Source: Pelobates cultripes
Lineage: Eukaryota > Chordata > Amphibia > Anura > Pelobatidae
Direction of reading: 5' to 3'
Length of the DNA: 64,000 nucleotides
Assembly (NCBI GenBank): GCA_933207985.1
Contig: OW240913.1
Span: 278,743,232 to 278,807,231, forward strand
A model generated the notes under the pieces. That model did not search any database. It was not told the origin of the DNA and was given only the letters and a program-made list of their open reading frames with translations. Positions 44,987-55,372 of this stretch are shown here, in pieces (the stretch's first letter is position 1; every line of letters begins with the position of its first letter). The position numbers and the translations under genes were made by a program.

Positions 44987-45431
44987 CAGGGAAGAAAAAA
45001 ATCCATTGATGGAATAACCTGGCCATTCAGTATATTCAGGTAGTCAGTTGACTCATTCTTTGGGCACATAATGTTGCTGAACCTAAACCTGACCAACTGC
45101 AGCAACCCCAGATCATAACACTGCCCCCAAAGTCTTATACAGTAGGCACTAGGCATGATGGGTCATCTGCCTCTCTTCTGTCATCACTCTCGAACAGGGT
45201 AAATCTGTACTCATCAGACCACATGACCTTCTTCCATTACTCCAGAGTCCAATCTTTATGCTCCCTAGCAAATTAAAGCATTTTATTCCGATTAGCCTCA
45301 CTTTTTAGTGGTTTTCTTAAGGCTACACAGCTGTTCAGTCCCAATCCCTTGAGTTCCCTTTGCATGTGGAAATGCTCTTACTTTCACTATTAAACATAGC
45401 CCTGAGTTCTACTGTTGTTTTTCTACAATTT

Positions 45432-45572
45432 TATAACATGACAGGAGACTTCATATTTTGCATTAACTTTCTTTACTAGCTCCATAGCAGCAAAGAAAAA
45501 AAAACTGTTAAAGAAAGAACCAATCAGAATGAAACAGAGAACATATAAGTTCACGCATAGCCCATCATTTCC
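45432..45572 (+). repeat. DIRS left inverted terminal repeat
   Basis: Complementary to 49881-50020, with 'gcattaactttctttactag' and 'aaccaatcagaatgaaacag' as landmarks. The outermost bases (TTATAACATGACAGGAG) differ between the two ends and are both represented in the internal complementary region. Confidence 0.9.
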
Positions 45573-45832
45573 TTTTCTTTGCTGCTCCATCACAAGTCAG
45601 GTCAGAGTCAGAGCTGCTTCTTTAATTCCATGTTATAATTGTTTAATGCACTGATTAGTGCTTACATTGGGGGTGGTAGGGGCTCCCTTAATTTGTGTGG
45701 GGCAGGGTTAACTTGTGGGGGGTTTTATCAGGGCGTTGGGTTCCCCAGGGCTTTCCCTTCTGAGGCAATCTGACCGGGACCCCTCTTTACACATCTTTCC
45801 TCAGGGCTCCACCCGACCACCTTGTGAAGTTT
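45573..45832 (+). other. DIRS leader
   Basis: Non-coding sequence between the terminal repeat and the gag-like ORF, G/T-rich around 45660-45760. No ATG-initiated frame of note before 45833. Confidence 0.6.
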
Positions 45833-46876
45833 ATGCACTTCTGGATCCAGAAACCGCTAGAGAAGCACGTCCGTAAGAGGATGCGGGCAGAGTGCCCTAG
45901 ACCCTCCCTGCCAGACAAGGTGACGTTTACGCCAGAGTTCGATCAGCTCATGCTGACGTTTATGGAGAGAGGTGGTCGCGATCCACGCAAGGGGATCGAA
46001 CGGAGCTTTAAAGGGGCGCAAGACAAGCTCCTAGATGCAATGGGGCCACTAGCCCAAGTGATGTATCTGGCGGATGACGCCTATACTAGAGCGGACTCTT
46101 TTACCGCGGACATGGTCCTCAACTGGGCGCATGATATTAGAGAATGGACCCAGCGTGGCTTCTGCTTCCTGGGGAATACCAATGCGGCCCTTTCAACAGA
46201 ACGGCACCGCGCAGCACTGTTGGCCGACCTTGGGGTAAAAGAACTAGGCCCGCAGGCACAGGACAAACTTTTCGGAGAGGCTTTTATGAAGGAGCTCAAT
46301 AAACACGTCAATGTATTCACGTCCCTAAACAAAGCTCGTATCTCTATGAGAAAGGTATTCAGAGGCAACCCCTCCAGGGGTGTTTTTTCCAGGGCTGGTC
46401 GGCAAAGGGGCCGTGCCACCAGCTGCTTCTGGCCATCAGGCACCCGCACTGGACCTCCACAACAGTTCTACCCACAACTGTCCTATCCGGACTCGGGAGC
46501 GAGACAATCCTATTCCCACTTCCAAAGGGGAACGGACGTACCCGCGCAAGATTTCCCACAGGTAAGGAAACCAAACACACCTATGTCTTTACTAACCGGC
46601 CGGCCGTGTTTCTCTTTTTTCCCAGAATTGGGCAGGTCTCACCACGGGCGCGTGGGTGTTACAAACGGTCAGAGGCTACCGCATCGTACTACAATCACGC
46701 CCACTCAGCAAGGGCCTCCACGCCCCCTATGCTTCACCAACACGGACTCCCAACTTATAGAGTTGGAACTATGCGAGCTCCTCAAAAAAGGCGCAATACA
46801 ACTTGCACACACCCCTGGGGGTACTTCAGCGACATGTTCCTCGTGCGGAAAAAGACCGGAGACTGCCGACCGGTGA
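45833..46876 (+). CDS. DIRS ORF1, gag-like protein
   Basis: An open frame of 347 codons from the first ATG (45833); the frame is open slightly further upstream without an ATG. The N-terminal 180 residues are charged and helical (for example WIQKPLEKHVRKRMRAECPR and KLLDAMGPLAQVMYLADDAY), as expected of the nucleoprotein that packages DIRS RNA. A basic, Gly/Arg/Ser-rich segment follows (RAGRQRGRATS, near residue 190), consistent with RNA binding. No zinc knuckle is present. The last ~90 codons overlap the RT frame and may not be conserved. Vertebrate DIRS gag proteins are often longer at the N-terminus, so a 5' loss is possible. Confidence 0.7.
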   Translation: MHFWIQKPLEKHVRKRMRAECPRPSLPDKVTFTPEFDQLMLTFMERGGRDPRKGIERSFKGAQDKLLDAMGPLAQVMYLADDAYTRADSFTADMVLNWAHDIREWTQRGFCFLGNTNAALSTERHRAALLADLGVKELGPQAQDKLFGEAFMKELNKHVNVFTSLNKARISMRKVFRGNPSRGVFSRAGRQRGRATSCFWPSGTRTGPPQQFYPQLSYPDSGARQSYSHFQRGTDVPAQDFPQVRKPNTPMSLLTGRPCFSFFPELGRSHHGRVGVTNGQRLPHRTTITPTQQGPPRPLCFTNTDSQLIELELCELLKKGAIQLAHTPGGTSATCSSCGKRPETADR

Positions 46877-48051
46877 TCAATTTAAGGGACCTGAACGCCC
46901 ACGTTGTCTATCGCCATTTCAAGATAGAGGGCATACATCTACTAAGGAAAATACTACAAGAAAGGGACTGGTTTACGCATCTGGACCTCAAAGACGCATA
47001 CCTATCGATCCCTATTCACATAGACAGCCGACCACTCCTTCGTTTCCTATGGCACGGATCTCCGTGGCAGTTCACTTGCCTCCCTTTCGGCCTCAGCTCA
47101 GCACCTTGGTGCTTCATGAAAATGCTGAAACCGGTAGTGGCCCACATCAGGACTCGAGGAATCAGATGTATCATCTATTTAGACGATATAATCGTATTCT
47201 GCAACACAAGCAAAAGGGCTTCACGCCATACCGAATACACGATTCAACTGATAGAATCTTTGGGATTTATTGTCAACAGGGACAAATCTGCACTGAACCC
47301 CACGCGCACAATTCAATTCCTGGGCTTCGAAATAGACTCCAGATCCTGCACTCTCCACCTGCCGAAAACCAAAGTAGCGGCCATCAGAAAAGAAATACGC
47401 AACGTCCTCAAACTTGAATCCATTCCCCTCCGACAACTAGCACGGATCGTGGGTCTTCTATACTCCTCCATCCAGGCCATATTTCCGGGACCCCTACACT
47501 TTCATGCCATGCAAAGGTTGAAAGCCCGCTTCCTCAGACAAAACCCCACATACAACCAACCGGTTCCTCTGACGGACGAGGTACGCCAGGAACTCAAGTG
47601 GTGGCTCAACTGCATGCAGGCATGGAATGGTCGAGCCATCTTCGGCAATCACCCGGACTTCATTCTAGAATCGGATGCGAGCCGATGGGGATGGGGCGCC
47701 ACAGATGGATCAACATCCACAGGTGGGACCTGGACGAATCAGGAACTCACCATGCACATCAATTGTCTGGAGCTATTAGCCGGATCCTTCGCCATTCGAA
47801 GCCTGGCAAAAGGGCTATCCAATTGCTGCATCCTACTGCGGATGGACAACTTTTCTGCAGTACGTTACATCAACCACCTGGGAGGGACTCGCTCCCAAAC
47901 ACTAGCCAATTTGACGAAAGAGATCTTCGACTATTGCCTCCCGCGCAACATCTCGATCAAGGCCGAACACGTACCAGGGGAGTCGAACTTCACCGTGGAC
48001 TGGTACTCACGACATTGGAGGGACGCCAGCGATTGGCAATTAAACACATAG
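46606..48051 (+). CDS. DIRS ORF2, reverse transcriptase and RNase H
   Basis: A 481-codon open frame; the start is uncertain because the first codon of the open stretch is not ATG. RT motifs are in order: DCRPVINLRDLN (about residues 86-97), HLDLKDAYLSIPI (125-137), LPFGLSSAPW (159-168) and the intact catalytic box YLDD (191-194, bases 47176-47187). RNase H follows with candidate catalytic residues D357 (SDAS), E389 (CLEL), D414 (RMDN) and D465 (VDWYSR). The enzyme copies the DIRS RNA into circular cDNA. The frame ends at a TAG (48049-48051), after which homologous sequence continues in the same frame. It overlaps ORF1 by about 270 bp, a usual DIRS arrangement. Confidence 0.92.
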   Translation: MFLFFPRIGQVSPRARGCYKRSEATASYYNHAHSARASTPPMLHQHGLPTYRVGTMRAPQKRRNTTCTHPWGYFSDMFLVRKKTGDCRPVINLRDLNAHVVYRHFKIEGIHLLRKILQERDWFTHLDLKDAYLSIPIHIDSRPLLRFLWHGSPWQFTCLPFGLSSAPWCFMKMLKPVVAHIRTRGIRCIIYLDDIIVFCNTSKRASRHTEYTIQLIESLGFIVNRDKSALNPTRTIQFLGFEIDSRSCTLHLPKTKVAAIRKEIRNVLKLESIPLRQLARIVGLLYSSIQAIFPGPLHFHAMQRLKARFLRQNPTYNQPVPLTDEVRQELKWWLNCMQAWNGRAIFGNHPDFILESDASRWGWGATDGSTSTGGTWTNQELTMHINCLELLAGSFAIRSLAKGLSNCCILLRMDNFSAVRYINHLGGTRSQTLANLTKEIFDYCLPRNISIKAEHVPGESNFTVDWYSRHWRDASDWQLNT

Positions 48052-48615
48052 ATATTCGCTCACTTGAACGAACAGAGAGGACCATTCACCCTCGACCTCT
48101 TCGCGTCACGCAGCAACCATCAACTACCAAGATTTTACAGCTGGCTCCCGGACCCGGAGTGCGTAGCGGTGGATGCGTTCACTAAATATTGGCCCAGACA
48201 GGGGGCGTACGCCTTCCCACCATTCGCAATGATTGCGAGAGTACTTCATCACATTCGACGACGAGAAGTGACGCTAACACTACTGACACCATTATGGCAG
48301 AGTCAACCCTGGTTCCCCGACCTGCTCGAATTATCGTGCGATGATCCACTCCTCCTGCCGAGCGATCCATACCTACTCAGGGATCCACTAGGCAACACAC
48401 ACCCCATGCTTCTGGACGACCGACTAACTCTGGTAGCCTGGACTCTTTCAGGGGTGCATGGGACACCCACAAACTATCGGCTACAACTAGGGACCTCCTG
48501 TGGGATTCATGGGCCCCGGGAACTAGAAGAAGTTACCTATCGGCATGGAGAACTTGGTCCAGTTGGTGCGTGGGATGGAATTTGGATCCCTTTGCGGCTC
48601 CTGTGCCCGAGATAA
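48052..48615 (+). pseudogene. DIRS methylase-like segment after an in-frame stop
   Basis: Same frame as RT/RNase H, about 188 codons to a stop at 48613. It shows GPFTLDLFASRSNHQLPRF, DPECVAVDAFTKYW and PLWQSQPWFPDLLEL, a block that in DIRS polyproteins follows RNase H and is described as a DNA adenine-methylase-like domain. The preceding TAG separates it from the RT. It would need readthrough or is non-functional in this copy. The C-terminal part overlaps the start of the recombinase frame. Confidence 0.7.
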
Positions 48616-49378
48616 TGAATTTCCTCTCTTCCATCTTCGAAGAAGGTAAATCGTATCGCACCATCAACGTCATCAGATCGGCTATATCTGCAGCCCACGT
48701 TCCATCCCAAGGGAGAGCAATCGGCCAAGATCCTCTGATTTACTACGGGGGATTAAAATAAGACGCCCCCCGGCACCAAAATATCAGCATCTCTGGGATG
48801 TGGAAATGGTACTTAGATTCCTGAAGGAATGGCCCCCAAATGAACATCTGCCCTTGAAGCAACTGATAGTGAAACTCACCTTCCTACTGAGCCTGGTCTC
48901 ATTTCGCTGTGTCTCAGATGTTCGGGCGTTTGATTCGGATGCCTTTACTATCAGCCCGGAAGGGGTTACATTCCAAATCTCTTGGAGAACCAATACCGAT
49001 TCAACATCAATTTTTTACCCGTTCTTTACATCAGAACCTCAATTATGTGTTGTTAGGGCTTTGAGAGCATATATGGAGGCAACAGAGACGCTACGTCGAC
49101 CAAACTCCCGACAACTACTGATATACGTTAAACCTCATGGTCCAGTCTCGACCACCACACTATCCAGATGGATTAGATGGATCCTCACCCTTAAGGGGCT
49201 GGAACCGTCCTTCGGAGCTCACTCCGTGAGAGGAGCGGCGGCGTCGTCAGCCTTTTTGGCAGGCTCATCATTGGCAGATATCCTCCAAGTGGCAGACTGG
49301 TCTCGCGAATCAACATTACGGACATTTTACTTCCGACAATCTTCTAATGCCGCATTCTCTCTTCTGCCTAAGCGTTAA
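48450..49378 (+). pseudogene. DIRS tyrosine recombinase, one frameshift
   Basis: Replaces integrase in DIRS elements: it recombines the circular cDNA into the genome. The N-terminal SAM-like domain (LWDSWAPGTRRSYLSAWRTW, then LDPFAAPVPE and FLSSIFEEG) is encoded in one frame up to about 48761. The catalytic domain runs in another frame from about 48745 to the stop at 49376-49378. From the ATG at 48800, the catalytic residues appear as R36 (SFRCVSD), H141 and R144 (HSVRG), W167 (DWSRE) and the nucleophile Y177 (FYFRQ). The whole R-H-R-Y set is therefore intact, and only the indel near 48745 breaks the protein. Confidence 0.88.
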
Positions 49379-49381
49379 AAC

Positions 49382-49483
49382 TGCAAAATATGAAGCCTCC
49401 TGTCATGTTATAAAATTGAAGATTATGCTAGCGCAGTGTACTGATAATCTTCATTTTAATAATGACAGGAGGCGAATATTTTC
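49382..49483 (+). repeat. DIRS internal complementary region
   Basis: The left half ('tgcaaaatatgaagcctcct' ... 'gttataaaatt') is the complement of the element's left end. The right half ('gaagattatgctagcgcagt' ... 'aatgacaggagg') is the complement of its right end. The two are joined exactly as the ends would be in a circle. It is the template that lets DIRS restore its termini during circularisation. It begins 3 bp after the recombinase stop. Confidence 0.93.
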
Positions 49484-49880
49484 CCTCCCCTTCTTCTTGA
49501 TGTTCCCACCCAAATGATGAGGTAAGTTAAGGTTAATGGGTATAATCGTATCCGGTGCTGCACTTTAGGTTCCGAATTGATGTAGGATGGGGAGTATTGT
49601 CGTACATATATATTGTAGTTTGATTAGACCAATAGTATTTTAAATATGAATATGACAAGAGGAGAGTTTACATACATAATCAGATATTTGTTATCTATGG
49701 TCACTTCCGTATCACTGATACTAGTCTCTCTTTCCTTTCAGTTTAACAAGTTTTCTGGAGGATGGAGAAGTCGACAATCCTTACTTTTTTTCAACATTGG
49801 ATTAAGTTACATCAAGTTGGGTCGAGTTGGATCGGACACATTTGTCATTTTTCGAACTTGTGATGTCACATTAGTCAAGA
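49484..49880 (+). other. DIRS 3' non-coding region
   Basis: Between the internal complementary region and the right terminal repeat. An 80-codon frame at 49646-49888 has no recognisable features. Confidence 0.6.
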
Positions 49881-50063
49881 GGAAATGATGGGCTATGCGT
49901 GGACTTATATATACTCTGTTTCATTCTGATTGGTTCTTTCTTTAACAGTTTTTTTTTCTTTGCTGCTATGGAGCTAGTAAAGAAAGTTAATGCAAAATAT
50001 TCTCCTCCTGTCATTATTAAAATTAAGATTATCAGTACACTGCGCTAGAATAATCTTCAATTT
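49881..50063 (+). repeat. DIRS right inverted terminal repeat and extension
   Basis: 'ctgtttcattctgattggtt' and 'ctagtaaagaaagttaatgc' complement the left repeat. The outer 40 bp ('aagattatcagtacactgcg...cttcaattt') have no counterpart at the left end but match the internal complementary region. This asymmetric extension is typical of DIRS. Confidence 0.88.
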
Positions 50064-50348
50064 GATTTCACCAAACGTTTAAGTGATCATCAATCAGGAT
50101 TTTTTTCCAACCACATTTCTTCCTCAAAGATGATGGTTCCCCACTATCCTTCCAGTTTTTATAATGTGTTGGATAGTTCTTAACCCAATTTTAGTAGTTT
50201 CTGCAATCTCCTTAGATGTTTTCTCTGCTTGATGCATGCCAATAAATTTGACCCTTCTCAAACAGACTAACATCTTTTCAGCGAATGTCTTTCGACATGG
50301 TTGTTTAAGAAATGAGAAGCTACTTGTTGCATCAGTTGGGGTTAAATA

Positions 50349-53300
50349 CAGGGCTGGTGCAAGGATTTTTGCTGCTCACGCAAACAAATATTTGCTGACC
50401 CCCATATGGTCTGCCTACCATGTGACATCACAATACCCTACAAATATGATCTGCCATATGAGCCAATGCCAGTGCTGCACACAGTGTCTTTTCTCTGAAA
50501 AGGCAGTGTGTTTACATTAAAAAGCCTGCAGGGACAGGCTATAGAGTTTTGAGTCTTACACCCCCCGTTAGTGTACCTCTCACAAGCCCCATGTGTGTCT
50601 CTTATTTCCCCCCTTTTTGTATGTCTCCTACATCCTCCAAACCCCGTTGCGTGTCTTACTCCCCCAAGTCCCTTTGTGTCTTACTCTTCCCAGCCCCTTG
50701 GTATGTCTCTTTTCCCCCCAGGCCCTTCTGTGTGTCTCCCTCACAAGTGACTCTGTGTGTTTCTCTCTTGAACCTCTCTGTGTGTCTCTGTCTCCCCTAC
50801 CAGCCCTTCTGTGCTTCACTTTTACCCCTTCCTCAGCCTCTCTGTGTGTCTTACACTCCCTCCGTCCTTTAATGATCTCTACCACTTCCCCTGTCCCTTA
50901 GTGGTCTCATCTCCACTGCTCCCCCTTCTGCCCTTCCCTCCTGTCCCTTAGTGTTCTCCCCTCCTCTTCTGTCCCTTAGTGCTCTCCCATCCCCTCCTTT
51001 CCCTTAATGCTCTCCTATCCCTTAGTGATCTCCCCTCCCCACCTGTCCCTTAGTGATGTCCCTTGCCCCTTAGTGATCTCACCCGCCCCATTGCCCCTTA
51101 CTGGTCTCCACTGCCCTCCTGTCCCTTAGTGATCTCCTCTCCCATCTGTCCCTTATAGTCTTCCCCCTCCCCCACCTTTCCCTTATTGGTCTCCCCTCCA
51201 TCTTTCCCTTAGTGGTCTTTCCCACCCATCTTTCCCTTAGTGGTCTCTCCTCCCCCTCCCATCTTTCCGTAGTGGTTTCTCCCCCCCATCTTGCCCTTAG
51301 TTATCTCTCCCCTCTCAAGCTTTCCCTTAGTGGTCTCCCCCCGTCCCATCTTTTCCTTAGTGGTCTCTCCTCCCCCTCCCCCATCTTTTCCTTCAGTGGT
51401 CTCTCTCCCCCCCCAAGCTTTCCCTTAGTGGTCTCGCCTCACCTCCCATCTTTCCCTTAGCGGTGTCCCTCCCCCCACAGTGTCCCTTAGTGCTGTCTCC
51501 CATCCCCACCTGTCCCTTAGTGATGTCCCCTGCTCCTTAATGATCTCACCCGCCCCCCTGACCCTTACTGGTCTCCACTGCCCTCCTGTCCCTTAGTGAT
51601 CTCCTCTCCCCTCTGTCCCTTATAGTCTTCCCCCTCACCCACCTTTCCCATATTGGTCTCCAACTTATCTTTCCCTTAGTTGGCTCACCCCCCCATTTTT
51701 CCCTTAGTGGTCTCTCCTACTCCCCATCTTGCCCTTAGTTATCTCTACCCTCTATCTTTCCCTTAGTGGTCTCCCCCCACCCATCTTTCCCTTGGTGGTC
51801 TCTCCTCCCCCTCCTCCCCATCTTTCCTTCGGTGGTCTCTCTCCCCAGGCTTTCCCTTGGTGGTGTGGCCTCACCCCATCTTTCATGGTGGTGTCGCTCC
51901 CCCCACAGTGTCCCTTAGTGCTGTCTCCCATCCCCACCTGTCCCTTAGTGATGTCCCCTGCTCCTTAGTGATCTCACCCGCCCCCCTGTCCCTTACTGGT
52001 CTCCACTGCCCTCCTGTCCCTTAGTGATCTCCTCTCCCCTCTGTCCCTTATAGTCTTCCCCCTCACCCACCTTTCCCATATTGGTCTCCCCCCATCTTTC
52101 TCTTAGTGGTCTTTCCCACTTATCTTTCCCATGGTAGGTGCCCCCTCCCCATTTTCCATATGGTGGTCTCCTCCTCCCCATCTTTCCTTAGTGGTCTCTC
52201 CTCCCGCCTCCTCCCCCCATCTTTCCCTCAGTGGTCTCTCTCCCCCTCAAGCTTTCCCTTAGTGGTCTCCCCCCGTCCCATCTTTTCCTTAGTGGTCTCT
52301 CCTCCCCCTCCCCCATCTTTTCCTTCAGTGGTCTCTCTCCCCCCCCTAAGCTTTCCCGTAGTGGTCTCGCCTCACCCCCCACCTTTCCCTTAGCGGTGTC
52401 CCTCCCCCCACAGTGTCCCTTAGTGCTGTCTCCCATCCCCACCTGTCCCTTAGTGATGTCCCCTGCTCCTTAATGATCTCACCCGCCCCCCTGTCCCTTA
52501 CTGGTCTCCACTGCCCTCCTGTCCCTTAGTGATCTCCTCTCCCCTCTGTCCCTTATAGTCTTCCCCCTCACCCACCTTTCCCATATTGGTCTCCCCCCAT
52601 CTTTCTCTTAGTGGTCTTTCCCACTTATCTTTCCCTTAGTGGTCTCACCCCCCCATTTTTCCCTAGTGGCCTCTCCTCCCCATCTTTCACTTAGTGGTCT
52701 CTCCTCCCGCCTCCTCCCCCCATCTTTCCCTCAGTGGTCTCTCTCCCCCTCAAGCTTTCCCTTAGTGGTCTCCCCCCGTCCCATCTTTTCCTTAGTGGTC
52801 TCTCCTCCCCCTCCCCCATCTTTTCCTTCAGTGGTCTCTCTCCCCCCCCAAGCTTTCCCTTAGTGGTCTCGCCTCACCTCCCATCTTTCCCTTAGCGGTG
52901 TCCCTCCCCCCACAGTGTCCCTTAGTGCTGTCTCCCATCCCCACCTGTCCCTTAGTGATGTCCCCTGCTCCTTAATGATCTCACCCGCCCCCCTGTCCCT
53001 TACTGGTCTCCACTGCCCTCCTGTCCCTTAGTGATCTCCTCTCCCCTCTGTCCCTTATAGTCTTCCCCCTCACCCACCTTTCCCATATTGGTCTCCAACT
53101 TATCTTTCCCTTAGTTGGCTCACCCCCCCATTTTTCCCTTAGTGGTCTCTCCTACTCCCCATCTTGCCCTTAGTTATCTCTACCCTCTATCTTTCCCTTA
53201 GTGGTCTCCCCCTCAAGCTTTCCCTTAGTGGTCTCCCCCCGTCCCATCTTTTCCTTAGTGGTCTCTCCTCCCCCTCCCCCATCTTTTCCTTCAGTGGTCT

Positions 53301-53945
53301 CTCTCCCCCCCCTAAGCTTTCCCGTAGTGGTCTCGCCTCACCCCCCACCTTTCCCTTAGCGGTGTCCCTCCCCCCACAGTGTCCCTTAGTGCTGTCTCCC
53401 ATCCCCACCTGTCCCTTAGTGATGTCCCCTGCTCCTTAGTGATCTCACCCGCCCCCCTGTCCCTTACTGGTCTCCACTGCCCTCCTGTCCCTTAGTGATC
53501 TCCTATCCCCTCTGTCCCTTATAGTCTTCCCCCTCACCCACCTTTCCCATATTGGTCTCCCCCCATCTTTCTCTTAGTGGTCTTTCCCACTTATCTTTCC
53601 CTTAGTGGTCTCACCCCACCCCCATTTTTTCCCTTAGTGGTCTCTCCTCCCCCATCTTTCCTTAGTGGTCTCTCCTCCGCCTCCTCCCCATCTTTTCCTC
53701 AGTGGTCTCTCTCCCCAAGCTTTCCTTAGTGGTCTGGCCACCCCCATCATTCCCTTGGTGGTGTCCCTCCCACCACAGTGTCCTTTAGTGCTGTCTCCCC
53801 AGTGTCCCTTAGTGCTGTCTCTCCCTCCCAGTGTCCCTTAGTGCTTTCTCCTCCCATGTCCATGAGTGCTGTCTCCCCCCGTGTCCCTTAGTGCTGTCTC
53901 TCCCCCCACCAGTATTCCTTAGTGCTGTCTACCCTCCATTCCCTG
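50349..53945 (+). mobile_element. probable hAT-like element, left end plus long tandem array
   Basis: CAGGGCTGGTGCAAGGATTT abruptly replaces the Tc1 sequence at 50349 and looks like a hAT-type terminus. After about 190 bp the C/T-rich array starts. No right terminus is found; a TTAA-family fragment follows at about 53950. Confidence 0.4.
50540..53940. repeat. 3.4-kb C/T-rich array with higher-order structure
   Basis: Basic units of ~25-45 bp such as 'tgtcccttagtgatctcc' and 'tctttcccttagtggtctc'. The phrase 'cacagtgtcccttagtgctg' (first base) recurs at 51476, 51904, 52409, 52911 and 53375, with a variant at 53774. The spacings are 428, 505, 502, 464 and 399 bp, so multi-unit blocks have been copied together. 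All reading frames here are low-complexity artefacts. Confidence 0.92.
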
Positions 53946-53949
53946 ATGA

Positions 53950-54255
53950 GCCACTATAATTGTTGTGATACGTTTTACTGTTTTGAAACACTAATATTTG
54001 TGTTCAGCGAAGTCTCCCAAGTATAACAGTACCCCTCATGTACAGGTTTTATGGTGTTTTCAAAAGTTACAGAGTCAAATATAAGGCTTGCGTTTCAGTT
54101 TTTTCACATTGAAATTCGCCAGATTGGTTACGTTGCCTTTGAGACTGTATGGTAGCCCAGGAATGAAAATTACCCCCATGATGGCATACCATTTGCAATA
54201 GAAGACAACCCAAGGTATTGCAAATTAGGTATGTCCAGTCTTATTTAGTAGCCAG
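53950..54255 (+). mobile_element. TTAA-family internal fragment
   Basis: Clear similarity to 17270-17575 in the 16093-18662 element ('ttgttgtgatacgttttac', 'acactaatatttgtgttcag', 'ggtagcccaggaatgaaaat'). No ends present. Confidence 0.8.
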
Positions 54256-55372
54256 TCACCTTGGGGTGTCAACGTCCATCTGTGAGGATCTCACAGGTCA
54301 ATAGTAGCAGTGTGTAATAGGATGCGGTCCTGAGTCATCGACGTTTCTACTTTGGTGATAGGAAAAATGGCATTAACGTGCACCGGAGCACACTCGAAGG
54401 TGAGTTATGGACCACTCCTGGTAAAATGTGTGAAAATTGGCAAGATAGAATCTGTTTATCAGCCAGATCTGTGGGAGCCACAAAATAAGTGTGACGAACT
54501 GAACCTCATCACGGGTTCTTGGAGGTTCCTGCTGGCTATGGGCCCTGCGATATACCTTGCCTAATGCACTTAAAAAGGCCCTGTTCATGTTAGTTATGTA
54601 CTTTTGTACTCCAGACAGAGAGACTGACCGTTAGCTCTGATTCCTTGGAACTGTTTTGGGCACAGGACCGTGTGCACGGTCGGTCAAAAATAAGACTTCC
54701 AGAAAATTCCTGAACCCCAGAACTGATATGGATGATTTTTAGATATATTGGGCACCCAGATCAGGGCTATCATGGAAAGTAACTTTTGTGGGGGTTTTGT
54801 GTGTTTTAAAGTATTTTTTTCTGTGCTTGGAGATAATTGGATTAGATTAGTACAGTTCCTGATCCAATTATCTCCCAGGCACATAGGAGGGATTATCTGA
54901 TTTTGTATGGGAGTCTCCTGGACCTGAGAGCCAATGTAATTGTGTATATGTTTTTACTGTAGTCTACTCTCAGGTACAGGGCAGAGTGCCCCTTGCATGG
55001 GGACTGTCATAAAAGGCCAGTTGTGGCTACCATTAAAATGAGATTCGTTTTACCCTTCATGAAGTCTAGGCTCATGTTTGGGGATGGGAAAGCTATATTC
55101 AATCTCTGGGGATTGCTATAATCACAATACTCCCTTGGATCACAATACTTGTGCATCACTCTCTGGACTAGGAGAGGTCTACCCACTGGAAGCTGGATCC
55201 TGGTCTTGGGTCCAGGGTGGGTGGAGGACAGCAAGACCCCAACCAAGCTTCGGCAGTTTGTTGGGTTTACGGTGGTTATAGTGTTCCAGTGCAGTGCTTA
55301 AGGTGCTAGCAAGTACTAGGGAGCAGCGATTAACGGAGGTACCCGGTCAGGGTGCCAGGCGGTCCGTCACAA
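54256..55372 (+). mobile_element. LTR-retroelement 3' part (tentative)
   Basis: A promoter-like ATAAAAGG at about 55011 is followed by a GC-mixed region ending 'ggcggtccgtcaca', an LTR-like CA end. The stretch 54625-54700 contains the hairpin 'gaccgtgtgcacggtc'. The left limit and family cannot be set. The small frames at 54352-54588 show no domain that I recognise. Confidence 0.35.

Larger units (their letters stand above)
45432..50063 (+). mobile_element. DIRS-type tyrosine-recombinase retrotransposon, nearly complete
   Basis: Inverted terminal repeats enclose a gag-like ORF, RT/RNase H, a methylase-like segment, a tyrosine recombinase and an internal complementary region. There is no LTR pair and no integrase. 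DIRS elements integrate by recombination of a circular cDNA and make no target duplication. The 6-mer CAATTT lies at both edges (45426-45431, 50058-50063). Length about 4.63 kb. One stop and at least one frameshift interrupt the coding region. Confidence 0.92.
44620..50348 (-). mobile_element. Tc1-like transposon split by a DIRS element
   Basis: CAGTGCCTGGCCAAAAAAAA starts after TA (44618-44619). Minus-strand transposase coding sequence occupies 44700-45431 and continues, after the DIRS insert, from about 50058 to its N-terminus near 50300. The far end is replaced at 50349 by another element, so its terminal repeat is not seen. Confidence 0.85.

Noticed and set aside
46803..48185. Alternative plus frames of 204 and 195 codons overlapping the DIRS RT
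   Set aside because: No domain; they are out-of-frame shadows of a GC-rich coding sequence with few stops.
48064..48615. Independent gene starting at 48064
   Set aside because: There is no ATG; it is the same frame as RT/RNase H continued after a single TAG, so it is part of the DIRS polyprotein.
50549..53439. Many frames of 60-107 codons on both strands
   Set aside because: All lie in the C/T-rich higher-order array and repeat with it.
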